Shown: in pieces, positions 44,990-54,830 of the stretch
Layout of the letters: the number at the start of each line of letters is the position of its first letter
Position numbering within the stretch: position 1 is the first letter of the stretch
NCBI RefSeq assembly: GCF_900002575.1
Contig: NZ_LN650648.1
Span: 1,116,001-1,180,000 of the forward strand
Direction: 5' to 3'
DNA from: Romboutsia hominis
GTDB taxonomy: Bacteria > Bacillota > Clostridia > Peptostreptococcales > Peptostreptococcaceae
DNA length: 64,000 nt
The notes under the pieces: generated by a model
Database searches by the model: none
The model's input: the letters and a program-made list of their open reading frames with translations, nothing else
Told to the model about the DNA's origin: nothing
Position numbers and translations under genes: made by a program

Positions 44990-45295
44990 ATGAATTTAAA
45001 AAGAATTGACGAAAATAAAGATTTACAAAGTTTAAGAGATAAATGTAAAAGATTTTTAAATTACCACGTTGTATTAATGATGGAAGATGGACAAGTATTT
45101 GATGGAATTATTGAGAGTGTAGATGAAGATGGTGTTACTGTATTAGTTGGGGAAGATGTAATTGTAGATGAAGATAATAATCAACTAAGACGTGGCAGAC
45201 AATTTGGAAGACCTAGAAGATTTAGACGTTTTAGACGTAGAAGATTCCCACTTAATCTTTTACTTGCCCTATCATTATTACAATTTCCTTTTTAA
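44990..45295 (+). CDS. Small basic protein with Sm-like N-terminus and arginine-rich tail
   Basis: 101 residues. Residues about 22-60 (FLNYHVVLMMEDGQVFDGIIESVDEDGVTVLVGEDVIVDED) have the spacing of a small beta-barrel such as an Sm/LSM domain. Then comes an Arg/Phe-rich run (GRPRRFRRFRRRRFP, about residues 73-87) and a hydrophobic end LNLLLALSLLQFPF. Proteins with this general layout occur in spore-forming Firmicutes but I know no function. The arginine patch could bind nucleic acid or phospholipid. GAAAGGGGG precedes the ATG. Confidence 0.8.
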   Translation: MNLKRIDENKDLQSLRDKCKRFLNYHVVLMMEDGQVFDGIIESVDEDGVTVLVGEDVIVDEDNNQLRRGRQFGRPRRFRRFRRRRFPLNLLLALSLLQFPF

Positions 45296-45314
45296 AAATT
45301 AATCTTTAACTTAA

Positions 45315-45355
45315 AATAGGAGCTATCTCCAAGTAGAAATTTGCTCCTATTACTT
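45315..45355 (+). terminator. Hairpin after the arginine-rich protein gene
   Basis: A 9-bp stem AATAGGAGC/GCTCCTATT (45315-45323 with 45343-45351) with a 19-base loop and a weak T tail. Confidence 0.6.
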
Positions 45356-45395
45356 ATTCTTAAAATAAATTTACAATATATATAAATATAATTTT

Positions 45396-46133
45396 TTAAC
45401 CTTTTTGGTCACTACTAACTTGAGGAGCAGATGCAAATACTCTAGAAGCAAGTCTACTAAATGGTAAGCTTTGAATCCAAACATATCCAGGACCTGTAAG
45501 AGTTGCAAAAAATAACCCTTCACCGCCAAATAAGCTATTTTTTATACCACCTATAAATTCTATATCATATTTTATATCTTTTGTCATAGCTACTAAGCAT
45601 CCAGTATCAACTTTTAATTTTTCACCAGGCATTAATTCTTTTTTTATAATAGTACCGCCAGCATGAATAAAGCAAAGACCATCTCCTTCTAATTTTTGAA
45701 GGATAAATCCCTCACCTCCAAAAAATCCAACACCAAGTTTTTTTCTAAAATCTATTCCAATACTTACTCCCTTAGCAGCGCATAAAAATGAATCTTTTTG
45801 ACATATTAGCTTACCGTTCATTTCAGATAAGTCAATTGGTATTATTTTACCAGGATATGGTGATGCAAAAGATACTTTTTTTCTATTGTTAGAAGTATTA
45901 GTAAATGACGTCATAAAAAGACTTTCACCAGTTAAAACTCTTTTAGCAGCACCAAATAGCTTAGAACCACCTTTTTTACTGCCATCTCCAAATATAGTTT
46001 CCATAGAAATGTGTTCATCCATCATCATCATAGAACCAGCTTCAGCTACTACACTTTCACCTTTATCTAACTCAATTTCAACAAATTGCATGTCATGTCC
46101 ATGTAGTTTATAATCTATTTCATGAGAATTCAT
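45396..46133 (-). CDS. AIM24 / TIGR00266-family protein
   Basis: 245 residues. MQFVEIELDKGESVVAEAGSMMMMDEHISMET, SLFMTSFTNTS, FGGEGFILQKLEGDGLCFIHAGGT and LFGGEGLFFATLTGPGYVWIQSLP are the family landmarks. This tryptophan-RNA-binding-attenuator-like beta fold is shared with mitochondrial Aim24; the bacterial function is unknown. It is monocistronic on the minus strand with GGAGGG upstream of the ATG. Confidence 0.93.
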   Translation of the reverse strand: MNSHEIDYKLHGHDMQFVEIELDKGESVVAEAGSMMMMDEHISMETIFGDGSKKGGSKLFGAAKRVLTGESLFMTSFTNTSNNRKKVSFASPYPGKIIPIDLSEMNGKLICQKDSFLCAAKGVSIGIDFRKKLGVGFFGGEGFILQKLEGDGLCFIHAGGTIIKKELMPGEKLKVDTGCLVAMTKDIKYDIEFIGGIKNSLFGGEGLFFATLTGPGYVWIQSLPFSRLASRVFASAPQVSSDQKG

Positions 46134-46349
46134 AAAATATCCCTCCTTATGTATTTAATTATAATCTAATTATATATAAAGTATTATAAAAATTTAAAAG
46201 ATATAGTTATTTTATAGAAAACTTTTTATACATTATATAAAAATAATAGCTAAAAATAGGCATAAATATGAGAATTTCAAGAAAGATTTTTTCATTGTGA
46301 TATAATTATGTAAAGATATAGGATAACAATTTTATCAAGGGGGAAACAA

Positions 46350-47495
46350 ATGGGGAATGTATCAATTAGGGAATGTAATGATTATGGATATGAAAGTGTA
46401 AAACATGCAATAAGTAAAAATTTAGAAGATTTAGGTGGGTTAGAAAAGTATATAAAACCAAATAGCAAAGTACTAATAAAGCCAAATTTGCTAATGAAAA
46501 AAAGTCCTAAAGAAGCAACAACTACTCATCCAATGGTAGTTAAAGTTGTGTGTGAAATGTTACTTAAGTTAAATTGTAAAATAATAATAGGAGATAGCCC
46601 AGGTGGTCCGTATACAGTACCTTCATTAAAAAGTATATATAAGTCAACTGGTATGAAAGATATAGCGGATGAACTAGGTGTAGAACTAAATTATGATATA
46701 AGTGAAATTAAGGTAGAAAATAAAAATGCTAAAGCTTTAAAATACATGAATATTATAACTCCAATAACTAAAGTAGATCATATAATAAATATATGTAAAT
46801 TAAAAACTCATGGAATGGCAACATTTACAGGTGGAGTTAAAAATTTATATGGCTCTATAGCAGGACTTCAAAAAGCAGAAATACATTATAGATTTCCAAA
46901 TGAAGAAAGATTTTGTGAAGATGTATTATTAGATATATGTTCTTATGTAAACCCAAGTTTGACTATTATGGATGGAATTGTAGGCATGGAAGGAGAAGGG
47001 CCTTCAGCTGGAACACCAAGAAAAATTGGCATAACATTAGCATCGCCTAGTCCTTATATGATAGATATAGTAGCATGTAAAGTTATAAATCTAGATATAA
47101 ATAAAGTACCTACTATAAGAGGGAGTATAAAAAGAGAATATATAAAAAAAGACTTAAGTGATATATCTATAGTGGGTGATAACATAGAAAGATTTATAAT
47201 AAAAGATTTTAAGATACCTAAAACTAGTAAAGATTTTAGGCTGTTATCATCAACTATGCCTAAATTTATACACGAGCCACTTACAAGGATGATAACTCCA
47301 AAGCCTTTTGTATCACATAAAGATTGTATAAAATGTAAAAAATGTATAGAAGTATGTCCGGCCAAGGTTATTACTTTAAATAATAAAATAGAAATAGACC
47401 TAAATAAATGTATAAGATGTTTTTGTTGCCATGAATTATGTCCTAAAAAAGCTATAGATATAAAGAGAAGTATAATATTTAAATTAATAAAGTAG
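46350..47495 (+). CDS. DUF362 protein with C-terminal ferredoxin domain
   Basis: 381 residues. The DUF362 domain (KPNSKVLIKPNLLMKKSPKEATTTHPMVVKVVCEML..GDSPGG..KLKTHGMATFTGGVKNLYGSIAGLQKAE..IMDGIVGMEGEGPSAGTPRKI) is followed at about 325-370 by two [4Fe-4S] motifs (CIKCKKCIEVCP and CIRCFCCHELCP). DUF362-ferredoxin proteins are widespread in anaerobes, with an electron-transfer role presumed but not shown. It is not in an evident operon. Confidence 0.92.
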   Translation: MGNVSIRECNDYGYESVKHAISKNLEDLGGLEKYIKPNSKVLIKPNLLMKKSPKEATTTHPMVVKVVCEMLLKLNCKIIIGDSPGGPYTVPSLKSIYKSTGMKDIADELGVELNYDISEIKVENKNAKALKYMNIITPITKVDHIINICKLKTHGMATFTGGVKNLYGSIAGLQKAEIHYRFPNEERFCEDVLLDICSYVNPSLTIMDGIVGMEGEGPSAGTPRKIGITLASPSPYMIDIVACKVINLDINKVPTIRGSIKREYIKKDLSDISIVGDNIERFIIKDFKIPKTSKDFRLLSSTMPKFIHEPLTRMITPKPFVSHKDCIKCKKCIEVCPAKVITLNNKIEIDLNKCIRCFCCHELCPKKAIDIKRSIIFKLIK

Positions 47496-47708
47496 ATTAT
47501 ATAAATATTCGTATAATAATTATTATTTAATATCTAATTTAAAATTTTCTACTATAATATATGAGTTTTTTTAGAAAAAATATATTTAAAGGTGAACTAT
47601 AAAAAAAAAATTTAGTATAAAATTCGTAAAACTATTTAAAATATACACAACTTAATGTATAATATAGTAAATTTAGTTATACATTAATCAGCTAAAGGGG
47701 AGATAAAT

Positions 47709-48977
47709 ATGATACTTATAAGAAATGGAAGACTAATAGACCCAAAAACAAAAAGAGATGAAGTAGTAGATATACTTATAAAAGATAATAAAATAGAAAA
47801 AATAGGGAATATAGATGAAAATGATGTTGATAGAATAATAGATGCTAAAGGATGTATAGTATCACCTGGGCTTATAGATGTACACGTTCATTTTAGAGAT
47901 CCAGGATTTACTCATAAAGAAGATATATTAACAGGTTCAGCTTCAGCAGCTAAGGGAGGATTTACAACAGTTGTATGTATGGCAAATACTAATCCTATAG
48001 TTGATAATGAAGAAACTTTAGATTATATAAATGAAAAAGCTAAACTATCATCAATAAATGTATTACAAGCAAGTGCAATAACTAAAGGATTTAAAGGTAA
48101 AGAAATAGTTGATATGGATAAAATGATTAAAGCTGGTGCTGTAGGCTTTACTGATGATGGACTACCTATAATGGATAGTGATATTATACTTAAGGCTATG
48201 AACATGGCGAAGGAGAGAAACGTTCCTCTTAGTTTTCATGAAGAGGATCCATCGCTTATAACTTGTGCTGGTATAAATGATGGCAAAATATCTAAACAAA
48301 TGGGAATATTGGGTGCGCCAAATGTTGCTGAAGATGTTATGGTTAGTCGTGATTGTATGTTAGCTTTAAAAAGTGGGGCAAAAGTTAATATACAACATAT
48401 AAGTTCTAAAAATTCAGTAGAAATGGTAAGATTTATAAAAAAGTTAGGTGCTAATGTATACGCAGAAGCAACACCACATCATTTTACACTAACTGAAGAT
48501 GATGTATTAACTTATGGTACTAATGCTAAAATGAATCCACCACTTAGAACATTAGAAGATAAGATGGCAATAATTGAAGGTTTAAAGGACGATACAATTG
48601 AAATAATAGCAACAGATCATGCACCTCATACATATGAAGAGAAAAATGTAGAATTTACGAAAGCACCAAGTGGTATAATAGGTCTTGAAACTGCACTTTC
48701 TCTTGGTATAACTAGCTTAGTTAAAAACAATCATTTAAATATGATGAAGTTAATAGAGAAAATGACTATAAATCCAGCTAGATTATACAATCTAGAAAGT
48801 GGGAGCATAGAAGAAGGGAAAGTTGCTGATATAGTTATATTTGATGAAAACGAAGAGTTTGTAGTAGATAAATTTGTATCAAAATGTGAAAATACTCCAT
48901 TTAAAGGACATAAATTATTTGGTAAAGTAAAATATACTATATGTGGCGGTAAGGCCGTATTTGAAGAGAAAAAATAA
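47709..48977 (+). CDS. pyrC: Dihydroorotase
   Basis: A 422-residue class I dihydroorotase. SPGLIDVHVHFRDPGFTHKEDI has the HxH metal ligands and substrate Arg. GGFTTVVCMANTNP, NIQHISS, EATPHHFTLTEDD, NAKMNPPLR and ATDHAPHTYEEK (catalytic Asp) follow. It closes dihydroorotate in pyrimidine synthesis. Other pyr genes are not adjacent, so it stands alone here. The upstream 213 bases are AT-rich; a TATAAT-like -10 lies near 47659. Confidence 0.95.
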   Translation: MILIRNGRLIDPKTKRDEVVDILIKDNKIEKIGNIDENDVDRIIDAKGCIVSPGLIDVHVHFRDPGFTHKEDILTGSASAAKGGFTTVVCMANTNPIVDNEETLDYINEKAKLSSINVLQASAITKGFKGKEIVDMDKMIKAGAVGFTDDGLPIMDSDIILKAMNMAKERNVPLSFHEEDPSLITCAGINDGKISKQMGILGAPNVAEDVMVSRDCMLALKSGAKVNIQHISSKNSVEMVRFIKKLGANVYAEATPHHFTLTEDDVLTYGTNAKMNPPLRTLEDKMAIIEGLKDDTIEIIATDHAPHTYEEKNVEFTKAPSGIIGLETALSLGITSLVKNNHLNMMKLIEKMTINPARLYNLESGSIEEGKVADIVIFDENEEFVVDKFVSKCENTPFKGHKLFGKVKYTICGGKAVFEEKK

Positions 48978-49020
48978 AATTATAAAGGACTATATTAAAA
49001 ATATAGTCCTTTATAATTTT
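48976..49020. terminator. Bidirectional terminator between pyrC and the histidine kinase gene
   Basis: A perfect 20-bp stem (48976-48995 with 49001-49020) with loop TAAAA, A run on one side and T run on the other. Confidence 0.93.
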
Positions 49021-49030
49021 ATTAATATAT

Positions 49031-50617
49031 TTAGTAAACCTTAAATTTTAATATAACTTTAAATAAATCTCCATCTATATCAAGCTTAAGACTACCACCT
49101 TGAAGATCCACTAAATTGCTACAAATAGATAATCCTAATCCACTTCCAGAAGTATTTCTAGAAACATCACCACGGACAAATCGCTCTAATAGTTCATCGG
49201 AAGAAATATTTAATCTATGATTAGATATATTTTTCATAGTAATAAATATATAGTCATCTTTAACATTAATATCTATATATACACGAGTATTAGCTAAAGA
49301 ATATTTAGTAATATTAGTTATAAGATTTTCAAAAACCCTAAACATTCTTTTACCATCTATATTGGTAAATACAGGATAATCAGGCGTATCTATTATAAAA
49401 TCTAGCTTAGAAGACTCTATTTTATCTTCTAGTTCAACGATACTTTGAATTAGAAGTTCCTTTATATCAGTTTTTTTTAGATTAATTTCTATATCACCAC
49501 TACTTATTTTAGATGCTTCAAATATGTCCTCAACTAAATCTTTAAGTCTAGTAGCTTTTTTATCTAGGATATTTATATAATCTTTAGTAGTTTTAGAATC
49601 TAATTCGTTATTTTTAAGTATATCTATATAGCTAACTATAGAAGTAAGTGGTGTTTTTAAGTCATGACTTACATTAGTTATAAGCTCTGTTTTCATTTTT
49701 TCACTTTTTAGTTGCTCATTAAGAGACTTTTCAAGTCCTAAGCTTATATTATTTATACTGCTTGCAATAGATGATATTTCATCATTACCAATTACCTTTA
49801 ATTTATGGCTTAAGTCACCATTTTCTATAGTTTTTATATTTTTAGATATATATTCAATATATTTTGTTTTTTTAGTTAATAATTTGTATATATAAGAGTA
49901 AGGTATAATACTAAATAGAGAAAATAGCATAGCATAAATCATTGCAAAAATAGAAAAATAGCTTATAACTGATAAAAATATAAACATAATTATAAACTGT
50001 ATTATTATAGATATTACTAATATACTAGCTATTTTATTGTTTATCGTTTTTTTATTTTGTTTATCTAAAAAATCCTTAATCATAGAAAGTACTATTAATC
50101 TAGATAATAAATTATTAGATGATAATTTAAAACTTTTATAAGCTATATAAGTAGTTGTAAGGATTAAAAAATCACATACTATAAGTGAATTATCAAAAAA
50201 ATCTGGTGCAGATGACCAAGTATGAAATCTTATAAAGAATATAAAACCTATTATAAATAAAAATACTTCAATAGAAACATTTGAAGTTAGATTTATAAAA
50301 GAGTCAAATATTTTTATATTAGATTTTTTAGTTATGTTATAAACTACAATACAACCTATAGATATAGCTAAAGAAACTATAGTAACTATCACTTCAATAC
50401 TTAAAATACTCCGATTATCTAAATGTATTACATTTCCAAAGAATATATATCTTGCTATTGGAGAATATTCATATATGTTATGAAAGCTAAATGCTAAATT
50501 AAATAGTGATTCAAAACATATAGACATAGATAAAAATAAAATTAGTAAAGAAGCTACCTTTAATTTTGAGTCTTCTATATTAATAGATTTATTTAATGTC
50601 TTCAATTTTATATCCAA
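49031..50617 (-). CDS. Membrane sensor histidine kinase
   Basis: 528 residues with about six membrane helices in the first 260 residues, little extracellular sequence, then a HAMP-like linker (about 265-315). HisKA has NVSHDLKTPLTSIVSYIDIL. The HATPase has FENLITNITKYS and GSGLGLSICSNL. Sensors of this type often detect cell-envelope stress or membrane-associated ligands. The gene overlaps the preceding response regulator by 29 bases, so translation is coupled and the two form one system. The N-terminal layout differs from the 55.5 kb kinase. Confidence 0.92.
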   Translation of the reverse strand: MDIKLKTLNKSINIEDSKLKVASLLILFLSMSICFESLFNLAFSFHNIYEYSPIARYIFFGNVIHLDNRSILSIEVIVTIVSLAISIGCIVVYNITKKSNIKIFDSFINLTSNVSIEVFLFIIGFIFFIRFHTWSSAPDFFDNSLIVCDFLILTTTYIAYKSFKLSSNNLLSRLIVLSMIKDFLDKQNKKTINNKIASILVISIIIQFIIMFIFLSVISYFSIFAMIYAMLFSLFSIIPYSYIYKLLTKKTKYIEYISKNIKTIENGDLSHKLKVIGNDEISSIASSINNISLGLEKSLNEQLKSEKMKTELITNVSHDLKTPLTSIVSYIDILKNNELDSKTTKDYINILDKKATRLKDLVEDIFEASKISSGDIEINLKKTDIKELLIQSIVELEDKIESSKLDFIIDTPDYPVFTNIDGKRMFRVFENLITNITKYSLANTRVYIDINVKDDYIFITMKNISNHRLNISSDELLERFVRGDVSRNTSGSGLGLSICSNLVDLQGGSLKLDIDGDLFKVILKFKVY

Positions 50618-51299
50618 TTCCCCACACCACCTTTAAATATTTTGGTTCTTTAGGATTTATCTCTATTTTTTCTCTTATCCTTCTAACATGAACAGCAACG
50701 GTTTTTTCACAGTTATAAGCTATATCATCCCAAGCATTTTCATATATTTCTGTAGATGAAAATACGATTCCCTTATTTAAAAGTAAAAATTCAAGTATCC
50801 TGTACTCAATAGGAGTTACTTTAATAACTTCTCCATCTAAGCTAACTACCTTAGTATCTTTATTTAAACTAAGACCACCACTTTTCAATACGTTAGAATC
50901 GTTAATATTCTTATTACTAGAGTTATTATTTAAGTTAATAAATCTTCTTAATTGAGATTTAATACGAGCAATGAGTTCTAGTGGATTAAATGGCTTTGTA
51001 ACATAATCATCAGCCCCTATATTGAGACCTAAAATTTTATCAATATCTTGATTTTTAGCAGATAAAAGTATTATAGGAATATTATTATTTTCTCTTATTT
51101 TTAAAGTCGCTTTAAGACCATCAAGATTTGGCATCATCACATCCATAATAACTAAATCTACATTATTATCTATTAAAGTTTCAATAGCATCAATTCCATC
51201 ATAAGCTTTTAATACATTAAAACCCTCAGGTTTTAAATAAAATTCTATCGCATCAACTATTTCTTTATCATCATCAACTATTAATATATTTTCATTCAT
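50589..51299 (-). CDS. OmpR/PhoB-family response regulator
   Basis: 236 residues. The receiver has the acidic pair DDD near residue 10, phospho-acceptor Asp in VDLVIMDVMMPNLDG, Ser/Thr LLSAK and Lys YVTKPFNP. A Ser/Asn-rich linker is followed by a winged HTH (TPIEYRILEFLLLNKGIVFSSTEIYENAW..VAVHVRRIREKIE..LKVVWGIGYKIE). It partners the overlapping kinase. Targets are unknown. Confidence 0.93.
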   Translation of the reverse strand: MNENILIVDDDKEIVDAIEFYLKPEGFNVLKAYDGIDAIETLIDNNVDLVIMDVMMPNLDGLKATLKIRENNNIPIILLSAKNQDIDKILGLNIGADDYVTKPFNPLELIARIKSQLRRFINLNNNSSNKNINDSNVLKSGGLSLNKDTKVVSLDGEVIKVTPIEYRILEFLLLNKGIVFSSTEIYENAWDDIAYNCEKTVAVHVRRIREKIEINPKEPKYLKVVWGIGYKIEDIK

Positions 51300-51499
51300 T
51301 TTATCACTCCCTTAAAACAATTATATCATACAACTAAAAAACATATTTTAACAATAAATTATAGATTTATTAAGAATTTATAAACCAATGTATTAATTAT
51401 TACAAAATTATTAAGAAATTTATACTATTAACACAAGCATAGTAAACATATAAATATCTATGATATACTATAATTAGAAAGCATAATGAGGGGGATGTT

Positions 51500-52510
51500 A
51501 TGAAAAAAAGGGTTATATTAGGAGTAGTAGCAGGAGTATTAGCACTAACTAGCATAGGATTTGGGAAAAAGGAAAATATTGAGGTAAATGTACTTGGAAC
51601 AACAGATTTACATGGGATAGTAAGTAAGGATTTAGAAAAATATGTAAATGAACAAAGAAAAAAGGATGAAAATTTGATATTAGTAGATAGTGGAGATTTT
51701 TTTGATATGCAAACTCCAGAAATGAACTCATGGTTTAAAAAAAATAGTGTAATAGTTGAAGAAAATGGGTTTCCTATTCTACGATTTAAAGATGGTGAAA
51801 TAGAAGGAGTTGCTCCAATAGTAACTAATATGGGAAAATTAAAATATGATGCTGTGATTCTTGGAAATCATGAGTTTGTATCCAATAATAAAAGTCGTTT
51901 AGATACATTAATAAATGATTTTAAAGATAATAATATGGAAATATTATCTGCAAACACATATAAAAGTAATAATGAAAACTATACAAAGCCATACATAATA
52001 AAAAATATTAATACAAAATATGGAGACTTAAAAATAGGAATATTAGGACTAACCATAAAAGAAGTAGGAGAATCAAAAGAATGGGATGGAGAAAAATTGG
52101 TTCCTACTAAATCAAGAGAATTAAAAGATCAAGATGGATATGAGGGTAAATTATATATGAATGATTTAGTAGAAGATGCTAAAAAATGGGTACCTAAAAT
52201 GAAAAAAGATGGGGCTGATATAATAATAAGTGTGGTTCATAGTGGGGAAGAACCTAAAAAGCCCAAAAATCCAGGAAATAAAATAAAAGAATTAGCAAGA
52301 GAAACTAGTGATATAGATGTTATATTTGCAGGGCATACTCATAAGACAATAGATGAAAATAAATACACTAACAAAGATGGTAAAGAAGTAATAGTAACTC
52401 AAGGTGGAAAACATTCAGAGGCAATAGCTCATTCTAAACTCCAATTAGAGAAAGTAAAAGATGGTTGGAAAGTAATAGAAAAAAGTAGTGAAGTTATATC
52501 TTTCAAATAA
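51500..52510 (+). CDS. Exported metallophosphatase (5'-nucleotidase-like catalytic domain)
   Basis: 336 residues. A signal peptide (MKKRVILGVVAGVLALTSIGFG) is followed by a calcineurin-type dimetal domain: LGTTDLHGIV, LVDSGDFFDMQ, AVILGNHEFV, ISVVHSGEE and FAGHTHKTID give the usual Asp/His/Asn ligands. The C-terminal substrate domain of true 5'-nucleotidases is absent, so it may be a short phosphodiesterase form such as the CpdB/YfkN catalytic half. It is divergent from the two-component system and may be a target of it. Confidence 0.9.
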   Translation: MKKRVILGVVAGVLALTSIGFGKKENIEVNVLGTTDLHGIVSKDLEKYVNEQRKKDENLILVDSGDFFDMQTPEMNSWFKKNSVIVEENGFPILRFKDGEIEGVAPIVTNMGKLKYDAVILGNHEFVSNNKSRLDTLINDFKDNNMEILSANTYKSNNENYTKPYIIKNINTKYGDLKIGILGLTIKEVGESKEWDGEKLVPTKSRELKDQDGYEGKLYMNDLVEDAKKWVPKMKKDGADIIISVVHSGEEPKKPKNPGNKIKELARETSDIDVIFAGHTHKTIDENKYTNKDGKEVIVTQGGKHSEAIAHSKLQLEKVKDGWKVIEKSSEVISFK

Positions 52511-52620
52511 AAAATAATTTGGATTAATAAGGTTAAGTATTGATTATTTTAATAAACTTAATTTCATATAAAGTAAAAATATATTCAATTTATATAATAA
52601 GAAAAACTGTATTGTAATTA

Positions 52621-52670
52621 AAATATTAAAAGAAGTGAACTATTATAATAATTCACTTCTTTTAATATTT
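52621..52670. terminator. Bidirectional terminator between the metallophosphatase and asnB
   Basis: A perfect 19-bp stem (52621-52639 with 52652-52670) with a 12-base loop, A and T runs at the ends. Confidence 0.93.
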
Positions 52671-52686
52671 TTATATTTTCAATTTC

Positions 52687-54519
52687 TTATATTTGGTCTA
52701 TAAAAAATCTTTTATACCAAACTAAGAAAGTATATATAGTATATATTTTACGAGCATTATTAGTTTTGCCATTAAAGTGGTCATCTAAAAGTTTCACTAT
52801 TTCATTAGTATCAAAAAATTCATTAGCATAATCACTTGTAAAACTTTCCTTTATTGTATTATAATATCTTTCCTCTTTAAACCAATGTCTTATAGGTACA
52901 GGGAATCCTTTTTTCTCTCTTTTAGCCCAAGCATCAGGAAGCTTATTTTTAGCAGCTTCTCTTAAAGCAAGTTTTGTAGTACCATTATTAACTCTATATT
53001 TTGGAGGGATAGTTTCTCCTACTTTCATAACTTCAACATCTAAAAATGGAACTCTTAGTTCTAGAGAATGAGCCATACTCATTTTATCAGCTTTAAGTAA
53101 TATATCTCCTGCTAACCATAATTTTAAGTCAAGATATTGTTTTTTAGTTAAGTCATCCATATGTGAAACTTTATCATATATAGGTTTAGTTATATCTTTT
53201 ATAGAAGGAGCATTTTTATAGTTTGGCTTTAATATAGAATTAGCCTCTTTTTCTTCAAATATAAAAGCTTGTCCTATAAAGTAATCTTCAACTTTAGAAC
53301 CACCTCTAATTATTGTTGTTCTACCTTTAAAATAAGGTAGTTTTTTTGCAGTCATTGCTAATGGTTTTCTTATGAAAGAAGGAAGTTTTTTATATTTTTT
53401 TAATCTATCATCATCATCATACCATTCATATCCTCCAAAAATTTCATCAGCACCTTCGCCAGATAATACAACAGTAACATGTTCTCTAGCAAGTTTTGAT
53501 AAGAAGTATAGTGGTATGCATGATGGATTTGATTGAGGTTCATCCATATGATACAAAATAGTTGATAAGTTTTCAAAACATTCTTCTGAAGTTAGTAGCT
53601 TTTGTATATTTTTAATTTCTAACATGTCAGATAGATCTTTAGCTAGTCCAGACTCATTAAAATTGTCTTCTTCAAAACCAACAGAGAAAGTTTTAGCAGG
53701 CATTAAAGATGCAGTTATATAACTAGAATCAACACCACCAGATAAAAAACTACCAACAGGTACTTCACTGTTTTTATGAATATCAACAGATTCAGCTACA
53801 ACATTTTCTATTCTTTTAATACTTTCATCAAGTGAAATTTCTTCATTTTTAAATTCTACATCAAAGTACTCTCTTATTTTCAATTCACCATTTTTATAAA
53901 TCATATAATGTCCTGGCTTTAATTTATAAACTCCTTTAAAGAAAGTTTCATCAAGTACTGAGTATTGAAAAGTTAAATAAGGTTTTAGAGCCTCTTTATT
54001 GACTTCTTTTTTGAAATCCTTATAAGCTAAAAAACTTTTAATCTCTGAACCAAATAATAATTTATCATTATCGATTCTAGAGTAGTAAAAAGGTTTTATA
54101 CCAAAAGGGTCCCTTGCAGCAAAAAGGGTTTTAGCTTTTTTATCCCATATAGAAAAAGCAAACATACCTCTTAGTTTTTTTACCATAAATTTTCCGAACT
54201 CTTCATATGCATGTATTAAAACTTCACTATCCGTTTGAGTTTTAAATATATGACCTTTTTCAATTAGTTCATCACGTAATTCTTTATAATTATAAATTTC
54301 ACCATTAAATACTAATACTAAACTATTATCTTCATTATATAAAGGTTGTAACCCATTATCAACTCCGATTATACTAAGTCTTCTAAATCCAAGGGCTATA
54401 TCTTCGTTAATAAAAGTTCCCATTTCATCAGGACCCCTGTGAACAATAGCTTCTAGCATATTATTTAATATATTTTCTTTATCTGAATTTTTATCAATAA
54501 ATCCTACAAATCCGCACAT
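52687..54519 (-). CDS. asnB: Glutamine-hydrolysing asparagine synthetase
   Basis: 610 residues. The N-terminal glutaminase domain has the nucleophile Cys2 (MCGFVGFIDK) and NGEIYNYKELRDEL. The synthetase domain has the PP-loop GSFLSGGVDSSYIT and SGEGADEIFGGYEWY. It makes asparagine from aspartate and ATP using glutamine nitrogen. Some clostridial AsnB homologues amidate meso-DAP in peptidoglycan, and this organism's MurE is a DAP type, so that is an alternative. It is divergent from the two-component system at 54.8 kb and shares the regulatory region with it. Confidence 0.94.
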   Translation of the reverse strand: MCGFVGFIDKNSDKENILNNMLEAIVHRGPDEMGTFINEDIALGFRRLSIIGVDNGLQPLYNEDNSLVLVFNGEIYNYKELRDELIEKGHIFKTQTDSEVLIHAYEEFGKFMVKKLRGMFAFSIWDKKAKTLFAARDPFGIKPFYYSRIDNDKLLFGSEIKSFLAYKDFKKEVNKEALKPYLTFQYSVLDETFFKGVYKLKPGHYMIYKNGELKIREYFDVEFKNEEISLDESIKRIENVVAESVDIHKNSEVPVGSFLSGGVDSSYITASLMPAKTFSVGFEEDNFNESGLAKDLSDMLEIKNIQKLLTSEECFENLSTILYHMDEPQSNPSCIPLYFLSKLAREHVTVVLSGEGADEIFGGYEWYDDDDRLKKYKKLPSFIRKPLAMTAKKLPYFKGRTTIIRGGSKVEDYFIGQAFIFEEKEANSILKPNYKNAPSIKDITKPIYDKVSHMDDLTKKQYLDLKLWLAGDILLKADKMSMAHSLELRVPFLDVEVMKVGETIPPKYRVNNGTTKLALREAAKNKLPDAWAKREKKGFPVPIRHWFKEERYYNTIKESFTSDYANEFFDTNEIVKLLDDHFNGKTNNARKIYTIYTFLVWYKRFFIDQI

Positions 54520-54610
54520 AAACCTTACACCTCTAATTATTATCTATATTAAACTAATTTTTTATATCTTTTTAACATATATAAATTTTACAAAACTTAT
54601 ATAGCAATGG

Positions 54611-54639
54611 TGTGTCAATGATGTGTCAGTTTTGTGTCA
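54611..54639. promoter_or_regulatory. Three TGTGTCA direct repeats at 11-bp spacing
   Basis: TGTGTCA starts at 54611, 54622 and 54633, exactly one helical turn apart. OmpR/PhoB-type regulators bind such 11-bp direct repeats. The site lies between asnB (start 54519) and the response regulator (start 54831), so autoregulation or control of asnB is plausible. Confidence 0.75.
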
Positions 54640-54718
54640 AAATTTATCATTTAAGGTAAAAATAAGTTGTTAAAATATAGTAAGATATATATATACAAAA
54701 AATATAACCATAAATCCT

Positions 54719-54753
54719 ATTCATGTTACAAAATTGTTTCATTCATGTAACAT
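54719..54753. repeat. Second repeat element before the response regulator gene
   Basis: ATTCATGT occurs at 54719 and 54741, 22 bp apart (two helical turns). The same stretch has an inverted repeat ATGTTAC (54723-54729) / GTAACAT (54747-54753). Apart from this and the TGTGTCA repeats, 54520-54830 is AT-rich and without a gene. Confidence 0.6.
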
Positions 54754-54830
54754 ACATAATATATAAATAGTTTATAGTTAAATATATAATAGGTAGGTAG
54801 AATTATTTAAAAGAAAGAAGTGAAGTATCT

